Source of the DNA: an uncultured Paracoccaceae bacterium
GTDB lineage: Bacteria > Pseudomonadota > Alphaproteobacteria > Rhodobacterales > Rhodobacteraceae
Length of the DNA: 64,000 nt
Reading direction: 5' to 3'
NCBI GenBank assembly: GCA_947500055.1
Contig: CANMQO010000008.1
Coordinates: forward strand, 62,001-126,000
Shown: piece by piece, positions 53,171 through 61,415 of the stretch
Layout of the letters: every line of letters starts with the position of its first letter
Numbering within the stretch: position 1 is the first letter of the stretch
The notes under the pieces: generated by a model
Told to the model about the DNA's origin: nothing
What the model saw: the letters and a program-made list of their open reading frames with translations, nothing else
Database searches by the model: none
Made by a program: the position numbers and the translations under genes

Positions 53171-54013
53171 ATGGAACAGACAGACACATATCATTATCAA
53201 GTCATGCGCCGTGCGATCGAAACCATAGACGAAGCCGGCGATGCCCAGTTGAGCCTTGCGGATCTTGCCGCCGATATGAAAATGAGCCCTGCCCACTTCC
53301 AGCGGCTGTTTTCGACATGGGTGGGCGTGTCACCCAAGCGCTACCAGCAATATCTTGCCCTGAGCCATGCCAAATCGCTTTTGCGCGAACGGTTCACGAC
53401 TTTAGAGACATCACATGCTGTCGGCCTTTCCGGCAGCGGCCGCCTGCATGACCTGTTTGTCAGGTGGGAAGCCATGAGCCCCGGCGACTATGCCCGTGAC
53501 GGTGCTGATCTGACAATCTACTGGGGCTGGTTTGAAAGCCATTTCGGCCCTGCGCTGGTCATGGGAACAGATCGGGGCATATGCGGGTTGGCATTTGCGG
53601 CAGAATCCGGGGAAGCCCAGGCAATGTCGGATCTGAAATCGCGTTGGCCGCAGGCCCGCTTTGTCGAGGATGCATCGCGGTTGACTCAATGGGCCACGGC
53701 AGCATTGGGCATGACCGGCGAAACGCAGCTACATATGATCGGGGCGCCGTTTCAGTTGAAAGTGTGGGAGGCATTGCTGGCCATACCATCTGGCTATGTG
53801 ACCACCTATTCCGAAATTGCCCAATCTATTGGACGCCCCAAAGCCGTCCGTGCGGTAGGCACAGCCGTGGGGCGCAACCCTGTCAGCTGGTTGATCCCTT
53901 GTCACCGGGCGTTGAGGAAATCAGGGGCGTTGGGCGGCTATCATTGGGGTCTGCCAGTAAAACGGGCCATGCTGGCTTGGGAAAGCGCGCGGGCAGATGT
54001 TTCAAACGCGTGA
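53171..54013 (+). CDS. Ada-like methylated-DNA-cysteine methyltransferase with AraC-type domain
   Basis: 280 residues from ATG 53171. Residues 1 to about 110 form an AraC-type helix-turn-helix (AQLSLADLAADMKMSPAHFQRLFSTWVGVSPKRYQQYL), and residues about 115-275 an O6-methylguanine methyltransferase domain with PCHR (Cys244 acceptor) and YSEIAQSIGRPKAVRAVG. The N-terminal methyl-phosphotriester domain of E. coli Ada (with its four zinc cysteines) is missing, so the protein can repair O6-methylguanine but probably cannot be switched by the same zinc-methylation mechanism. Divergent from nth, 95 bp between starts. Confidence 0.9.
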   Translation: MEQTDTYHYQVMRRAIETIDEAGDAQLSLADLAADMKMSPAHFQRLFSTWVGVSPKRYQQYLALSHAKSLLRERFTTLETSHAVGLSGSGRLHDLFVRWEAMSPGDYARDGADLTIYWGWFESHFGPALVMGTDRGICGLAFAAESGEAQAMSDLKSRWPQARFVEDASRLTQWATAALGMTGETQLHMIGAPFQLKVWEALLAIPSGYVTTYSEIAQSIGRPKAVRAVGTAVGRNPVSWLIPCHRALRKSGALGGYHWGLPVKRAMLAWESARADVSNA

Positions 54014-54135
54014 TCGCAAATGGGCAGAATCCGGCCCATCATAACGCCGTTATTGGATATCATCACAAAGATGGGCATAAGCTGACCTATCCAACCGCGC
54101 GTCTTCGCGCGCCTGTATAAAATGGAAGTAAGATA

Positions 54136-54792
54136 ATGATGATTTCAAAATTCCCACTCGTGCTTGCCACTGCATCAATGACCTTGGTCGCTGCGTGTGA
54201 CCCGAGCGGACCAAATGCACACCGGAATACACAGCAAGGTGCGGCAATTGGCGCGCTGGGTGGCGCAGTAGTGGGTGCCTTGGCCAATAACGATGGTTCA
54301 AACCGCGAGCGCAATCAGGCGGCCCTGATTGGTGCGGCGCTTGGTGCCGGTGTTGGCGCTGCCGTCGGCAGCAACCTTGATAAGCAGGCTGAAGAACTGC
54401 GCCGTCAATTGCGCAGCGACGTCGGCGTTTCCAACAATGGCGACAACCTCGTTGTTGTGCTTTCGCAGGACCTTCTGTTTGCAACAAACAGCACCGCCGT
54501 ATCAGGCCAGTCGCGCAGCGAACTGGGTATTGTCGCCAACTCGCTGAACAACTTCCCCGATACAACGGTCAATGTAATCGGTCATACCGACAATGTCGGC
54601 TCCGCCGCGTTTAACCAGGATCTGTCACGGCGCCGTGCACAGGCTGTGTCATCCGTGCTGATCAACGGTGGCGTTTCATCCTCGCGTGTGCGCTCCATTG
54701 GTGCGGGCCTGACCCAGCCGGTTGCATCGAACGCAACCCCGCAAGGCAGACAGGCTAACCGCCGGGTTGAGATCATCATCACACCGAACTGA
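54136..54792 (+). CDS. OmpA-family lipoprotein with glycine-zipper domain
   Basis: 218 residues. Lipoprotein signal ends LVAAC (Cys21). A glycine-zipper region follows (GAAIGALGGAVVGALANND... AALIGAALGAGVGAAVGS), then an OmpA-like peptidoglycan-binding domain: DLLFATNSTAVSGQSRSELGIVANSL, VIGHTDNVGSAAFNQDLSRRRAQAV and GRQANRRVEIII. It probably anchors the outer membrane to peptidoglycan. Followed by an intrinsic terminator. Confidence 0.9.
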   Translation: MMISKFPLVLATASMTLVAACDPSGPNAHRNTQQGAAIGALGGAVVGALANNDGSNRERNQAALIGAALGAGVGAAVGSNLDKQAEELRRQLRSDVGVSNNGDNLVVVLSQDLLFATNSTAVSGQSRSELGIVANSLNNFPDTTVNVIGHTDNVGSAAFNQDLSRRRAQAVSSVLINGGVSSSRVRSIGAGLTQPVASNATPQGRQANRRVEIIITPN

Positions 54793-54810
54793 TCCGGTCA
54801 AAATCAATCA

Positions 54811-54842
54811 AAAGGGTCGCCTTAGCAGGCGGCCCTTTTTTG
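54811..54842 (+). terminator. Intrinsic terminator after the OmpA-family lipoprotein gene
   Basis: An A-rich start AAAGGG and a GC stem (AAAGGGTCGCC with GGCGGCCCTTT, containing one mismatch) is followed by a TTTTTT run at 54836-54842. Typical rho-independent terminator, 18 bp after the stop codon. Confidence 0.85.
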
Positions 54843-54857
54843 TTGTGGCACCGCAGG

Positions 54858-54880
54858 ATCGGTCATATAATCTTACCAAT
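54858..54880. promoter_or_regulatory. Inverted repeat in front of the FadR-type gene, matching the glcD operator
   Basis: ATCGGTCA (54858-54865), 7-bp spacer, TTACCAAT (54873-54880). Nineteen of 23 positions are identical to the perfect repeat in front of glcD (37912-37934). It lies 16 bp upstream of the start codon of the GntR-family gene, a position that fits autorepression. Confidence 0.65.
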
Positions 54881-54896
54881 CATCGCGGGTAACCAC

Positions 54897-55664
54897 ATGC
54901 CATTTGAACCCATCCAGCAAGAAAAACTATCGCACGGTGTCATTCACCAAATCGAAGAATTGATCCTGCGCGGCGTCCTGCGCCCGGGTGAACGCCTGCC
55001 ATCGGAACGGGAGTTGAGTGAACGCATGGGCGTATCGCGTCCTTCGCTGCGCGAAGCATTGGCAGATCTTCAGGAACGCGGGCTCTTGGCGTCACGTGCA
55101 GGCGCCGGCGTCTTTGTCGCCGACGTACTTGGCTCTGCGTTTTCGCCAGCAGTAGTCAAACTTTTCGCAACGCATGATGAGGCGGTGTTCGACTACCTCA
55201 GCTTTCGTCGCGATATGGAAGGGTTGGCCGCCGAACGTGCTGCACGCATGGCAAGCGATACAGACCTGATGGTCATTGATGCGATTTTCACCAAGATGGA
55301 AGCGGCCCACCAGAAACGTAATCCGGCTGACGAGGCCCACCTTGATGCCGATTTCCATCTCTCCATCATCGAGGCGAGTCATAACATCATTATGCTGCAT
55401 ATGATGCGATCCATGTATGAACTTCTGCGCGAGGGCGTTTTTTACAATCGGACGATCATGTTCAAACAGCGAACAACACGGGACATGCTTTTGGACCAAC
55501 ACAGGGCAATCAATGACGCCCTTCAGGCACGCAAGCCCGCAGATGCACGCGCCGCAGTCGAGGCGCATCTGAGTTTTGTCGAAACAGCCCTATCGGATCA
55601 GCAGAAAGCAGACCGAAACGAAGTATTCGCGCAGAAACGATTTGATCATGAGGCAACGCGCTAG
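54897..55664 (+). CDS. FadR-subfamily GntR transcriptional regulator (PdhR/GlcC-like)
   Basis: 255 residues from MPFEPIQQEKLSHGVIHQIEELILRG at 54897. The wHTH (about residues 9-75) contains GVLRPGERLPSERELSERMGVSRPSLREALADLQERGLL, and the C-terminal FCD domain (about 95-230) has EARLRxEG-like and His/Asp metal-site segments (DADFHLSIIEASHN, LLDQHRAINDAL). FCD regulators sense small organic acids. A matching inverted repeat occurs before its own gene and before glcD, so it probably controls glycolate oxidation; GlcC would fit, but the effector is unproven. Confidence 0.87.
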   Translation: MPFEPIQQEKLSHGVIHQIEELILRGVLRPGERLPSERELSERMGVSRPSLREALADLQERGLLASRAGAGVFVADVLGSAFSPAVVKLFATHDEAVFDYLSFRRDMEGLAAERAARMASDTDLMVIDAIFTKMEAAHQKRNPADEAHLDADFHLSIIEASHNIIMLHMMRSMYELLREGVFYNRTIMFKQRTTRDMLLDQHRAINDALQARKPADARAAVEAHLSFVETALSDQQKADRNEVFAQKRFDHEATR

Positions 55665-56389
55665 CGGCGCATATCAGACCGCCACATGACAAGCGCAATC
55701 ATTGCCTGGATCAGCAATCCGATCAGAACTGGCGAGTGCCCTACGTCTAGAAATGCGCCCGAAAAAAGTGCCAGATCCCATAGCCAATGCCAGATGATCA
55801 GTGGCCAGAGGTTTCCGATCCGCAAGGCCAGTGGTGCAAGAAAGAAGCCAACGACAAAGGTGAACGCAAGCTGGTAAATGACGGCAACCAGCGACAGCCC
55901 GCCCAACAAGTTGACGGAATGTAATAGCGAAAATGCCACGGCGCTAACAAACATAGCGGGCACGACAGAAATCCGGGCCAATGCGCCGCGCAGCAAAATG
56001 CCCCTGAACATCACCTCTTCCGAGAAACCGATCAGAAAGGTTGTGAAGGTGATCAATCCGAGCAATTGCCATTGTGCGGCTGTCAGATCACCGGATATCA
56101 CGACGGGAAAGATGCCGACAAAAGCCATGGCAAGCGCCCCGTAGGCTGGAAGAAACCAGAGCATGGATCGCCAGTTCATCCGCCCGAACCCGACGCCTTC
56201 CCACCCAAAGAAACGCTTGACGTAGAACAGGACGAGCAACACCAGCAACAATTCAGTCATCCAGAAATGGCTGATCATCATCGGCGTCCCATAAGCGGCA
56301 TCATAGACGCGCACGGTAATCGCCATCCCAAGTGCGACGATCATAATATAGATCGCTGTCGCCTCTAACCCGCGCCTCAGACTTGGCAT
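55661..56389 (-). CDS. CPBP-family intramembrane metalloprotease
   Basis: 242 residues from MPSLRRGLEATAIYIMIV at 56389; the frame to 56488 would extend through the atp terminator and is rejected. Seven or eight membrane helices. CPBP/Abi motifs: SEEVMFRGILLRGAL (EExxxR), FSLLHSVNLLGGL (His) and IIWHWLWDLALF (His). Known relatives process prenylated proteins, bacteriocin precursors or anti-sigma factors; the substrate here is unknown. Convergent with the FadR-type gene, ending in a shared CTAG. Confidence 0.85.
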   Translation of the reverse strand: MPSLRRGLEATAIYIMIVALGMAITVRVYDAAYGTPMMISHFWMTELLLVLLVLFYVKRFFGWEGVGFGRMNWRSMLWFLPAYGALAMAFVGIFPVVISGDLTAAQWQLLGLITFTTFLIGFSEEVMFRGILLRGALARISVVPAMFVSAVAFSLLHSVNLLGGLSLVAVIYQLAFTFVVGFFLAPLALRIGNLWPLIIWHWLWDLALFSGAFLDVGHSPVLIGLLIQAMIALVMWRSDMRR

Positions 56390-56448
56390 GCAAGGTCCCC
56401 TGCTATGCCCCCGGTTGGGAGGGTCGAGGGGAAGCCGAACCTTGTCAA

Positions 56449-56482
56449 CAAAAAAGCCCGGATGCGTCGGGCATCCGGGCTT
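56449..56482 (-). terminator. Intrinsic terminator of the F0 ATP synthase operon
   Basis: AAGCCCGGATGC (56454-56465) pairs perfectly with GCATCCGGGCTT (56471-56482), loop of 5 bases. On the minus strand the stem is followed by a TTTTTTG run. It lies 34 bp after the atpF stop. Confidence 0.9.
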
Positions 56483-56515
56483 CTCCAATAAGTTTCGGCA
56501 AGCAACATCCGCGTA

Positions 56516-57076
56516 TTAGTGGAGTTTTTCACCAACGGTTGCGATTGCATCGTCGATCAAGCTGCCAGCTGCCTTGGCATCCATCTGCTTGGCCATGACA
56601 TCTTTGGCAGCGCCAACGGCGACAGAAATCGCCTGATCGCGTACATCCTTGACGGCAGAGGCTTGCGCGCTAGCGATCTGCTCTTCCGCGGTGGCAAGAC
56701 GCCGTGTGATGGACGCGGCAATGTCATCCTTGGCTGCCGCAGCGGCGTTTGTCGCCTCTTCCTTGGCCGAGGCTACGATCCGGTCAGCCTGTTCCTGCAC
56801 TTCCTTTTGCTTGCGCTCATATGAGGCCAGCAAGGATTGCGCTTCTTCACGCAGTGCCTTGGCTTCGTCCAGTTCAGACTTGATGCTATCGGCACGTTTG
56901 TCGAGCATTCCGGCGACAAGGCTTGGCACCTTGTAATACAGCAAAATGCCAACAAAGATCAGAAAGGCAATCGAGACCACGAAGTCCGTGTTACCCAGCG
57001 AAAAGAATGGCTTGTCACCGGCGGCGAGCGCGGGCGATGCAGCAAGGGCAAAAAGGGCGGTGAGCGTCAATCTCAT
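56516..57076 (-). CDS. atpF: ATP synthase F0 subunit b
   Basis: 186 residues. Starts with a signal-like segment MRLTLTALFALAASPALAAG, then one membrane helix (TDFVVSIAFLIFVGILLYY, about 31-49), then a long charged coiled coil rich in Ala, Glu and Lys. Such a cleavable N-terminus is seen in several alphaproteobacterial b subunits. Peripheral-stalk subunit that links F0 to F1. Last gene of the F0 operon, 4 bp after atpF'. Confidence 0.93.
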   Translation of the reverse strand: MRLTLTALFALAASPALAAGDKPFFSLGNTDFVVSIAFLIFVGILLYYKVPSLVAGMLDKRADSIKSELDEAKALREEAQSLLASYERKQKEVQEQADRIVASAKEEATNAAAAAKDDIAASITRRLATAEEQIASAQASAVKDVRDQAISVAVGAAKDVMAKQMDAKAAGSLIDDAIATVGEKLH

Positions 57077-57080
57077 GTCG

Positions 57081-57626
57081 TTACCCCTTCATCCGTGCAT
57101 TCACCGCAGCGGTGATTGTTTTTGCGTCAGCACTGCCACCCATGGCCGCAACCAGTTCCTTGGCTGTGTCCTTGGCAACTGCCGTGACGCTCTTGACGGC
57201 GCCATCGCGAATTTCAGCAATCGCTGCTTCGCTTTCTGCCGTCTTGGCCGCAATCTCGGCATCGGCTTTCTGGAGCTCGACATCAAGTTCGGCCTGAATT
57301 TCGGCTTTTGCCTCGGCGACAATCTTGGCCGCCTCGGCGCGCGCGTCCACCAATGCCTTTTCATAGGCGGCTTCTGCTTCGGATGCCTTATTCTTCAGCT
57401 CTTCGGCCGCAGCGATATCATTCGTGATCGTGCCGGACCGTTCTGCCAGAACCGCACCAATGCGGGGCAGCGCAATGCGTGACATGATGAAAAAGATCGC
57501 GACAAGTGTGACCACCAGCCAGAAGACCTGGTTGGACATCCAGTCCCCGCATAGCTGCGGCATGCCAAGGGCACTGCCCCCTGCATCAACGCATGCGCCT
57601 GCGGCGTCGTGTGTTTCTGTTGCCAT
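57081..57626 (-). CDS. atpF2: ATP synthase F0 subunit b'
   Basis: 181 residues. One membrane helix ([25 protein letters not shown], about 32-56) preceded by an N-terminal extension with two cysteines, then a long Ala/Glu/Lys-rich coiled coil ([34 protein letters not shown]...). The heterodimeric b/b' stalk is typical of photosynthetic bacteria and many Rhodobacteraceae. Located between atpE and atpF. Confidence 0.92.
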   Translation of the reverse strand: MATETHDAAGACVDAGGSALGMPQLCGDWMSNQVFWLVVTLVAIFFIMSRIALPRIGAVLAERSGTITNDIAAAEELKNKASEAEAAYEKALVDARAEAAKIVAEAKAEIQAELDVELQKADAEIAAKTAESEAAIAEIRDGAVKSVTAVAKDTAKELVAAMGGSADAKTITAAVNARMKG

Positions 57627-57654
57627 GATGGCCCCCGAATACCTTGAGAGTTTA

Positions 57655-57684
57655 CCTGATGGTCACGATCACGCAACCATCAGG
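57655..57684 (-). other. Intercistronic hairpin between atpE and atpF'
   Basis: CCTGATGGT (57655-57663) pairs with ACCATCAGG (57676-57684), a 9-bp perfect stem with a 12-base loop, in the 79-bp gap downstream of atpE. It has no T-run on the transcribed strand. Because the c-ring needs many copies of the c subunit, a stabilising or partial-termination element after atpE is plausible; this is inference. Confidence 0.5.
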
Positions 57685-57705
57685 CCGTAAGGATATGGGT
57701 CGTTC

Positions 57706-57930
57706 TTAAACGGCGAACATCAGCAGAAGCGACACGAGGAACGCAAAGATCCCCAGGGCTTCGGCAAAGGCCAGACCGATGAACAATGTTGCTGTCTGAC
57801 CAGCAGCAGCGGATGGGTTGCGCAGCGCGCCTGCCAGGTAGTTGCCAGCAACGGTGCCAACACCGATAGCAGCGGCACCAGAACCGATTGCAGCCAGACC
57901 GGCGCCGATATGTGCGAGTTCGCCTTCCAT
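57706..57930 (-). CDS. atpE: ATP synthase F0 subunit c
   Basis: 74 residues, a two-helix hairpin: [34 protein letters not shown] (with the RNPS loop) and [25 protein letters not shown], where the Glu in AFAEALG is the proton-binding carboxylate. The helix-2 region lacks the extra residues of sodium-binding c subunits, consistent with proton use. Preceded by AAGGAGAAAA, a strong ribosome-binding site that fits its high copy number. Confidence 0.97.
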   Translation of the reverse strand: MEGELAHIGAGLAAIGSGAAAIGVGTVAGNYLAGALRNPSAAAGQTATLFIGLAFAEALGIFAFLVSLLLMFAV

Positions 57931-57975
57931 GATTTTTCTCCTTACGATGGAATTTGAGTAGTTTTTGTTCGTGAC

Positions 57976-58755
57976 TTAGTGCGCAGGATGCAGCGCATCT
58001 TTCAGATACACACAAGTCAGAATGGTGAAGACATAGGCCTGAATACCGGCCACCAGGACCTCAAGCCCGTAGATGGCGACGATGCCAAATATCGCGACCG
58101 GGCTGACCAGTGTCAGCGCAGCAAAGCCTGCGAACACTTTCAGAACCGCGTGGCCCGCCATGATGTTGCCTGCCAGACGAATGGAGTGGCTGACCGGGCG
58201 GACAAAATAGGAAATCACTTCGATCACAGCGATGATCGGGCGCAGGACTGCTGGTGCATCTGACATCCAGAAAAGCCCCAGGAAGGACGCGCCGTTTTTG
58301 ACAAAGCCAAGGATGGTCACGCAGATGAACACGCCGAAACCCAGAACCGCAGTGACGGCAATCATGGACGTCGGGCTATACGACATCGGCAGCAGTGCAA
58401 GGTAGTTCGCAAACAGGATGAACAGGAACAGCGTCATGATATATGGGAAATACTTCACCCCATCCTTGCCGGTGACATCCTCGACCATCTTGTAGATAAA
58501 GCCGTAGATCAGTTCACCGATGGATTGCATGCGTGTCGGGATTACGGCCCGCCCCCGGCTTCCGAGAACAAAAACACCGATGATCGCAAGCAAAGCAATG
58601 CCCATCCAAAGGGTCACATTCGTGGGCGTGTACCAATGTACCGGGCCGTCACCGAACAGCGGTTTGACAATAAACTGATCCAGCGGATGAAAAACCAGAC
58701 CACCTTCTGCTTTGTCTTCAGTCGCCACGCGCGTCACCTTCGTCTTTACCGGCAT
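57976..58755 (-). CDS. atpB: ATP synthase F0 subunit a
   Basis: 259 residues (start ATG 58755; a GTG at 58728 would reduce the overlap with the upstream gene). Five or six membrane helices. Helix 4 has [22 protein letters not shown], with the essential Arg of the proton channel, and the final helix has [28 protein letters not shown]. Overlaps the atpI gene by 38 bp from ATG 58755 or 11 bp from the GTG, indicating coupled translation. Confidence 0.95.
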   Translation of the reverse strand: MPVKTKVTRVATEDKAEGGLVFHPLDQFIVKPLFGDGPVHWYTPTNVTLWMGIALLAIIGVFVLGSRGRAVIPTRMQSIGELIYGFIYKMVEDVTGKDGVKYFPYIMTLFLFILFANYLALLPMSYSPTSMIAVTAVLGFGVFICVTILGFVKNGASFLGLFWMSDAPAVLRPIIAVIEVISYFVRPVSHSIRLAGNIMAGHAVLKVFAGFAALTLVSPVAIFGIVAIYGLEVLVAGIQAYVFTILTCVYLKDALHPAH

Positions 58756-59056
58756 CAGCCAGTTGTTTTTTCTGCACTTCCTTGGCGGATCGCATCATGG
58801 TCAGGACACCAGCCGCGAGGCCAAAGAATATGAACAGCACCATCAAGAAAGGTTGCGTGCCCAAGAGCGTATCCAACCCGTATCCGATGCCAAAGCCGAT
58901 CCCGAGACCGGCCACAAGCTCTATCACCATCCGCCAGGCCAGTTGCGCCTGTGAATAATGTTCCTCCGCATGGTCCTTGACGTCCTCAGGCTCTTTGAGC
59001 GCCGCGATTTTCTCTTCCAGCGCCTTGAGACGGTCGGGATCGAGATCATCTGACAT
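58718..59056 (-). CDS. atpI: AtpI/AtpZ-family protein, first gene of the F0 operon
   Basis: 112 residues. After an acidic, helical N-terminus come two membrane helices ([24 protein letters not shown] and [19 protein letters not shown]), the AtpI pattern. AtpI proteins assist c-ring assembly and Mg2+/Ca2+ handling in relatives. The AT-rich 207-bp region upstream (59057-59263) is the probable operon promoter. Confidence 0.9.
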   Translation of the reverse strand: MSDDLDPDRLKALEEKIAALKEPEDVKDHAEEHYSQAQLAWRMVIELVAGLGIGFGIGYGLDTLLGTQPFLMVLFIFFGLAAGVLTMMRSAKEVQKKQLADAGKDEGDARGD

Positions 59057-59216
59057 CTGTTTGGACCCTTTAAAAGGTTGCGCATGGTCTAGGTTGGCGC
59101 AAGGTCAGAGTCAAGCAACCCAATTATCTATTTAAGGCACTGAATTATATGTATTTTATTTGGGAAAATTGTTGTGGGAAAGCCGGGTTTGCGGCCCGAC
59201 TGACGGATTACGATAT

Positions 59217-59232
59217 TCAACCAATTGGTTGA
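59217..59232. promoter_or_regulatory. 16-bp palindrome, probable ArsR-family operator
   Basis: TCAACCAATTGGTTGA is a perfect palindrome ending 31 bp before the start of the ArsR-family gene. Its form and place fit autorepression by a winged-helix ArsR protein. Nothing else in 59057-59263 is recognisable apart from the AT-rich region that probably carries the atp promoter on the minus strand. Confidence 0.65.
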
Positions 59233-59263
59233 CGTTTCCGCCCGCCTCCTCTTAATCGCTGCC

Positions 59264-59584
59264 ATGACCCCTGCCCTTGATCACGTCTTTGCTGCCCTCG
59301 CCGACCCGACCCGCCGCGCGATCCTGTCGATGCTGCTGGAGGACGACATGGCCGTTACTGACGTGGCAGAACCGTTCGAGATGTCGCTGGCGGCCATCTC
59401 AAAACATCTTTCCGTTCTGACCGCCGCCGGGCTGATCAGCCAGGAAAAACGGGGCCGGGTCAAATGGTGCAAACTCGAACCGGACGCATTGCGCGAGGCT
59501 TCCGCCTGGATGCAGGGGTTTGGCCAGATGGGGTCAATCGACCTCGATGCGTTCGAGGCTTTTTTGGCACGTGAACTGGACTAA
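59264..59584 (+). CDS. ArsR-family transcriptional regulator
   Basis: 106 residues from MTPALDHVFAALADPTRRAILSMLLEDDMAV at 59264. The winged helix includes VTDVAEPFEMSLAAISKHLSVLTAAGLISQEKRGRVKWCKLEP. The single Cys in VKWCKLEP is not the paired ELCVCDL metal-binding motif, so it is not a typical metal sensor; this subgroup is usually paired with an AHA1/SRPBCC-domain gene, which is absent here (the next gene is convergent). A perfect palindrome lies just upstream. Confidence 0.85.
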   Translation: MTPALDHVFAALADPTRRAILSMLLEDDMAVTDVAEPFEMSLAAISKHLSVLTAAGLISQEKRGRVKWCKLEPDALREASAWMQGFGQMGSIDLDAFEAFLARELD

Positions 59585-59594
59585 CCCGATTTGG

Positions 59595-60968
59595 TTATCC
59601 GAGGACGGACCGCACCGCTCTCGCGGTCGCGGCGACGACCGTGTCGGTCTCGTCCCTCGTCAGACAAAACGGCGGGGCAAAGCCGAGAATGTCACCTTGC
59701 GGCATAGCCCGCGCGATGACCCGGTCCTGCGCGAGAAGTGCTGCCGATATCTGCGGTCCGATCTTATCGGCAGCGTCAAAGAAAGTCCGGCTATCGCGGT
59801 CCTTTACGAATTCCACAGCGCAGAGCATGCCCTCGCCACGCACATCACCCACATGCGGATGATCGCCCAGCGCCTCTTGCATTGCGGCATTGAGATAGGC
59901 ACCGGTCGCGCCCGCATTGGCAACAAGGTCCAATTCATCAATCAATTTGAGGTTCGCCACACCTGCCGCCGCTCCTATCGGATGTGCCGAATATGTCCAG
60001 CCATGGCCAATCGGGCCATTTTCATCGGTGCCCTGCTCCAACACCTTCCACATCTTTTTGCTGATGATCGACCCCGACAGCGGGGCGTAGGCTGATGTCA
60101 GCCCTTTCGCAATTGTGATGATATCAGCCTTTAGCCCATAGTGATCGGACCCGAACATTGTGCCCAGCCTGCCAAAACCGGTGACAACCTCGTCCACAAT
60201 CAGAAGGATGTCATGCTTTTCCAAAACTGACTGGATGGCAGACCAATACCCGGCCGGTGGCGGAACGATGCCACCTGTGCCCAAAACAGGCTCGCCAATA
60301 AATGCCGCAATCGTGTCGGCCCCTTCGCGATCGATCAATTCCTCCAACTCAGCCACGCAATGGGCGACAAACTGTTCTTCGGTTTGTGCCGGATCATCAC
60401 GGCGAAAGTAATATGGCGCAGCGGTATGCAGGACATTGTCCAAAGGTAAATCGAACTTCTTGTGGAACAAATCCAGCCCGGTCAGCGATCCGGTCATAAG
60501 GCCTGATCCGTGATACCCCCGCCACCGGCTGATGATCTTTTTCTTTTGGGGGCGACCAAGAATGTTGTTGTAGTACCAGATCAGCTTGATGTTGGTTTCA
60601 TTTGCATCCGACCCGCCAAGACCGAAATACACTTTGGACATATTGGCTGGTGCCCTATCAAGGATCATCTTTGACAAGGTGATCGACGCCTCGGTTCCAT
60701 GACCGACATAGGAATGATAATAGGCCAACTCGCGCGCCTGATCCGCAATCGCTTCGGCGATTTCCTGGCGGCCATACCCCACATTCACGCAATACAGTCC
60801 GGCGAAGGCATCCAGCAACCTGTTGCCATCCCGGTCCTCGATATGCACGCCACTGGCAGTCTTGATCACCCGCGAGGGGCTTTCACCCCGCGCGTGCTGC
60901 GCCAAGTGGGTCGACGGGTGAAAGAAGTTTTCGCGATCCCATTGATCAAGCTGGTCGTTCCTTAGCAT
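59595..60968 (-). CDS. doeD: Class III aminotransferase, probable diaminobutyrate transaminase of ectoine degradation
   Basis: 457 residues from MLRNDQLDQWDRENFFHPSTHLAQHARGE at 60968; the extension to 61175 is not family-like. PLP-fold class III motifs: GLGGSDANETNIK, VDEVVTGFGRLGTMFGS (Asp contacting PLP), TIAKGLTSAYAPLSG (Schiff-base Lys) and THPIGAAAG-like AHPIGAAAGVANL. Substrate specificity is not visible from motifs. Its place directly after doeA-doeB-DUF1304 on one strand suggests it removes the 2,4-diaminobutyrate amino group to aspartate semialdehyde (DoeD). Moderately confident in the function, highly in the family. Confidence 0.8.
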   Translation of the reverse strand: MLRNDQLDQWDRENFFHPSTHLAQHARGESPSRVIKTASGVHIEDRDGNRLLDAFAGLYCVNVGYGRQEIAEAIADQARELAYYHSYVGHGTEASITLSKMILDRAPANMSKVYFGLGGSDANETNIKLIWYYNNILGRPQKKKIISRWRGYHGSGLMTGSLTGLDLFHKKFDLPLDNVLHTAAPYYFRRDDPAQTEEQFVAHCVAELEELIDREGADTIAAFIGEPVLGTGGIVPPPAGYWSAIQSVLEKHDILLIVDEVVTGFGRLGTMFGSDHYGLKADIITIAKGLTSAYAPLSGSIISKKMWKVLEQGTDENGPIGHGWTYSAHPIGAAAGVANLKLIDELDLVANAGATGAYLNAAMQEALGDHPHVGDVRGEGMLCAVEFVKDRDSRTFFDAADKIGPQISAALLAQDRVIARAMPQGDILGFAPPFCLTRDETDTVVAATARAVRSVLG

Positions 60969-61003
60969 CTCTTTTCCTTTTCCCGCACCGGGTTGATCCA
61001 GGC

Positions 61004-61378
61004 CTACGCCGCGCGGCGACGCGACATTGCGAACAAGACAAGTGCCACGATGGCCGGCAAGGCTTGCACGACAAAAATCCGGGGGCTGACTGTGAGCGCG
61101 CCAAAGATCCCCGCGGTGATAACACACAGCAAAAAGAAGATGACGACATCCCCTTTCTTCGCAATCACACCCCACAAAAGGCCCGCCGCCAGAAAGCCGT
61201 TGTAAAGCCCTTGCTGCATGGCCAGCCCCGCCGAAACGGCGGCCGTTTCGGGGGTTGTACGAAACACCGCGCGCCCGATCTCGTGTTCCCAGAGAAACAT
61301 TTCCAGGATCAGGAACATCAGGTGCTGAACAGCGACAAGAACGGTCAGAATGACGGCAATACGCGATAGTAGGATCAT
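61004..61378 (-). CDS. DUF1304 small membrane protein
   Basis: 124 residues from ATG 61378, with AAGGA upstream. Four membrane helices (about 4-27, 52-70, 76-92, 100-118). VAVQHLMFLILEMFLWEHEIGRAVF and QQGLYNGFLAAGLLWG match the DUF1304 family. It sits between doeB and the class III aminotransferase gene. Function unknown; it could be a small-molecule carrier or an insertion into the operon. Confidence 0.88.
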   Translation of the reverse strand: MILLSRIAVILTVLVAVQHLMFLILEMFLWEHEIGRAVFRTTPETAAVSAGLAMQQGLYNGFLAAGLLWGVIAKKGDVVIFFLLCVITAGIFGALTVSPRIFVVQALPAIVALVLFAMSRRRAA

Positions 61379-61415
61379 TGTTGGTTCCTTCTGGAATGCT
61401 TGTAGCCGGTAATCT

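Noticed and set aside
52431-53189. Start of nth at 53189
   Set aside because: The extra N-terminal residues do not resemble endonuclease III; MAKQLDY at 53075 is the natural start.
55661-56488. Longer start for the CPBP protease gene at 56488
   Set aside because: It would run through the intrinsic terminator of the atp operon and adds a Pro/Gly-rich N-terminus unlike the family.
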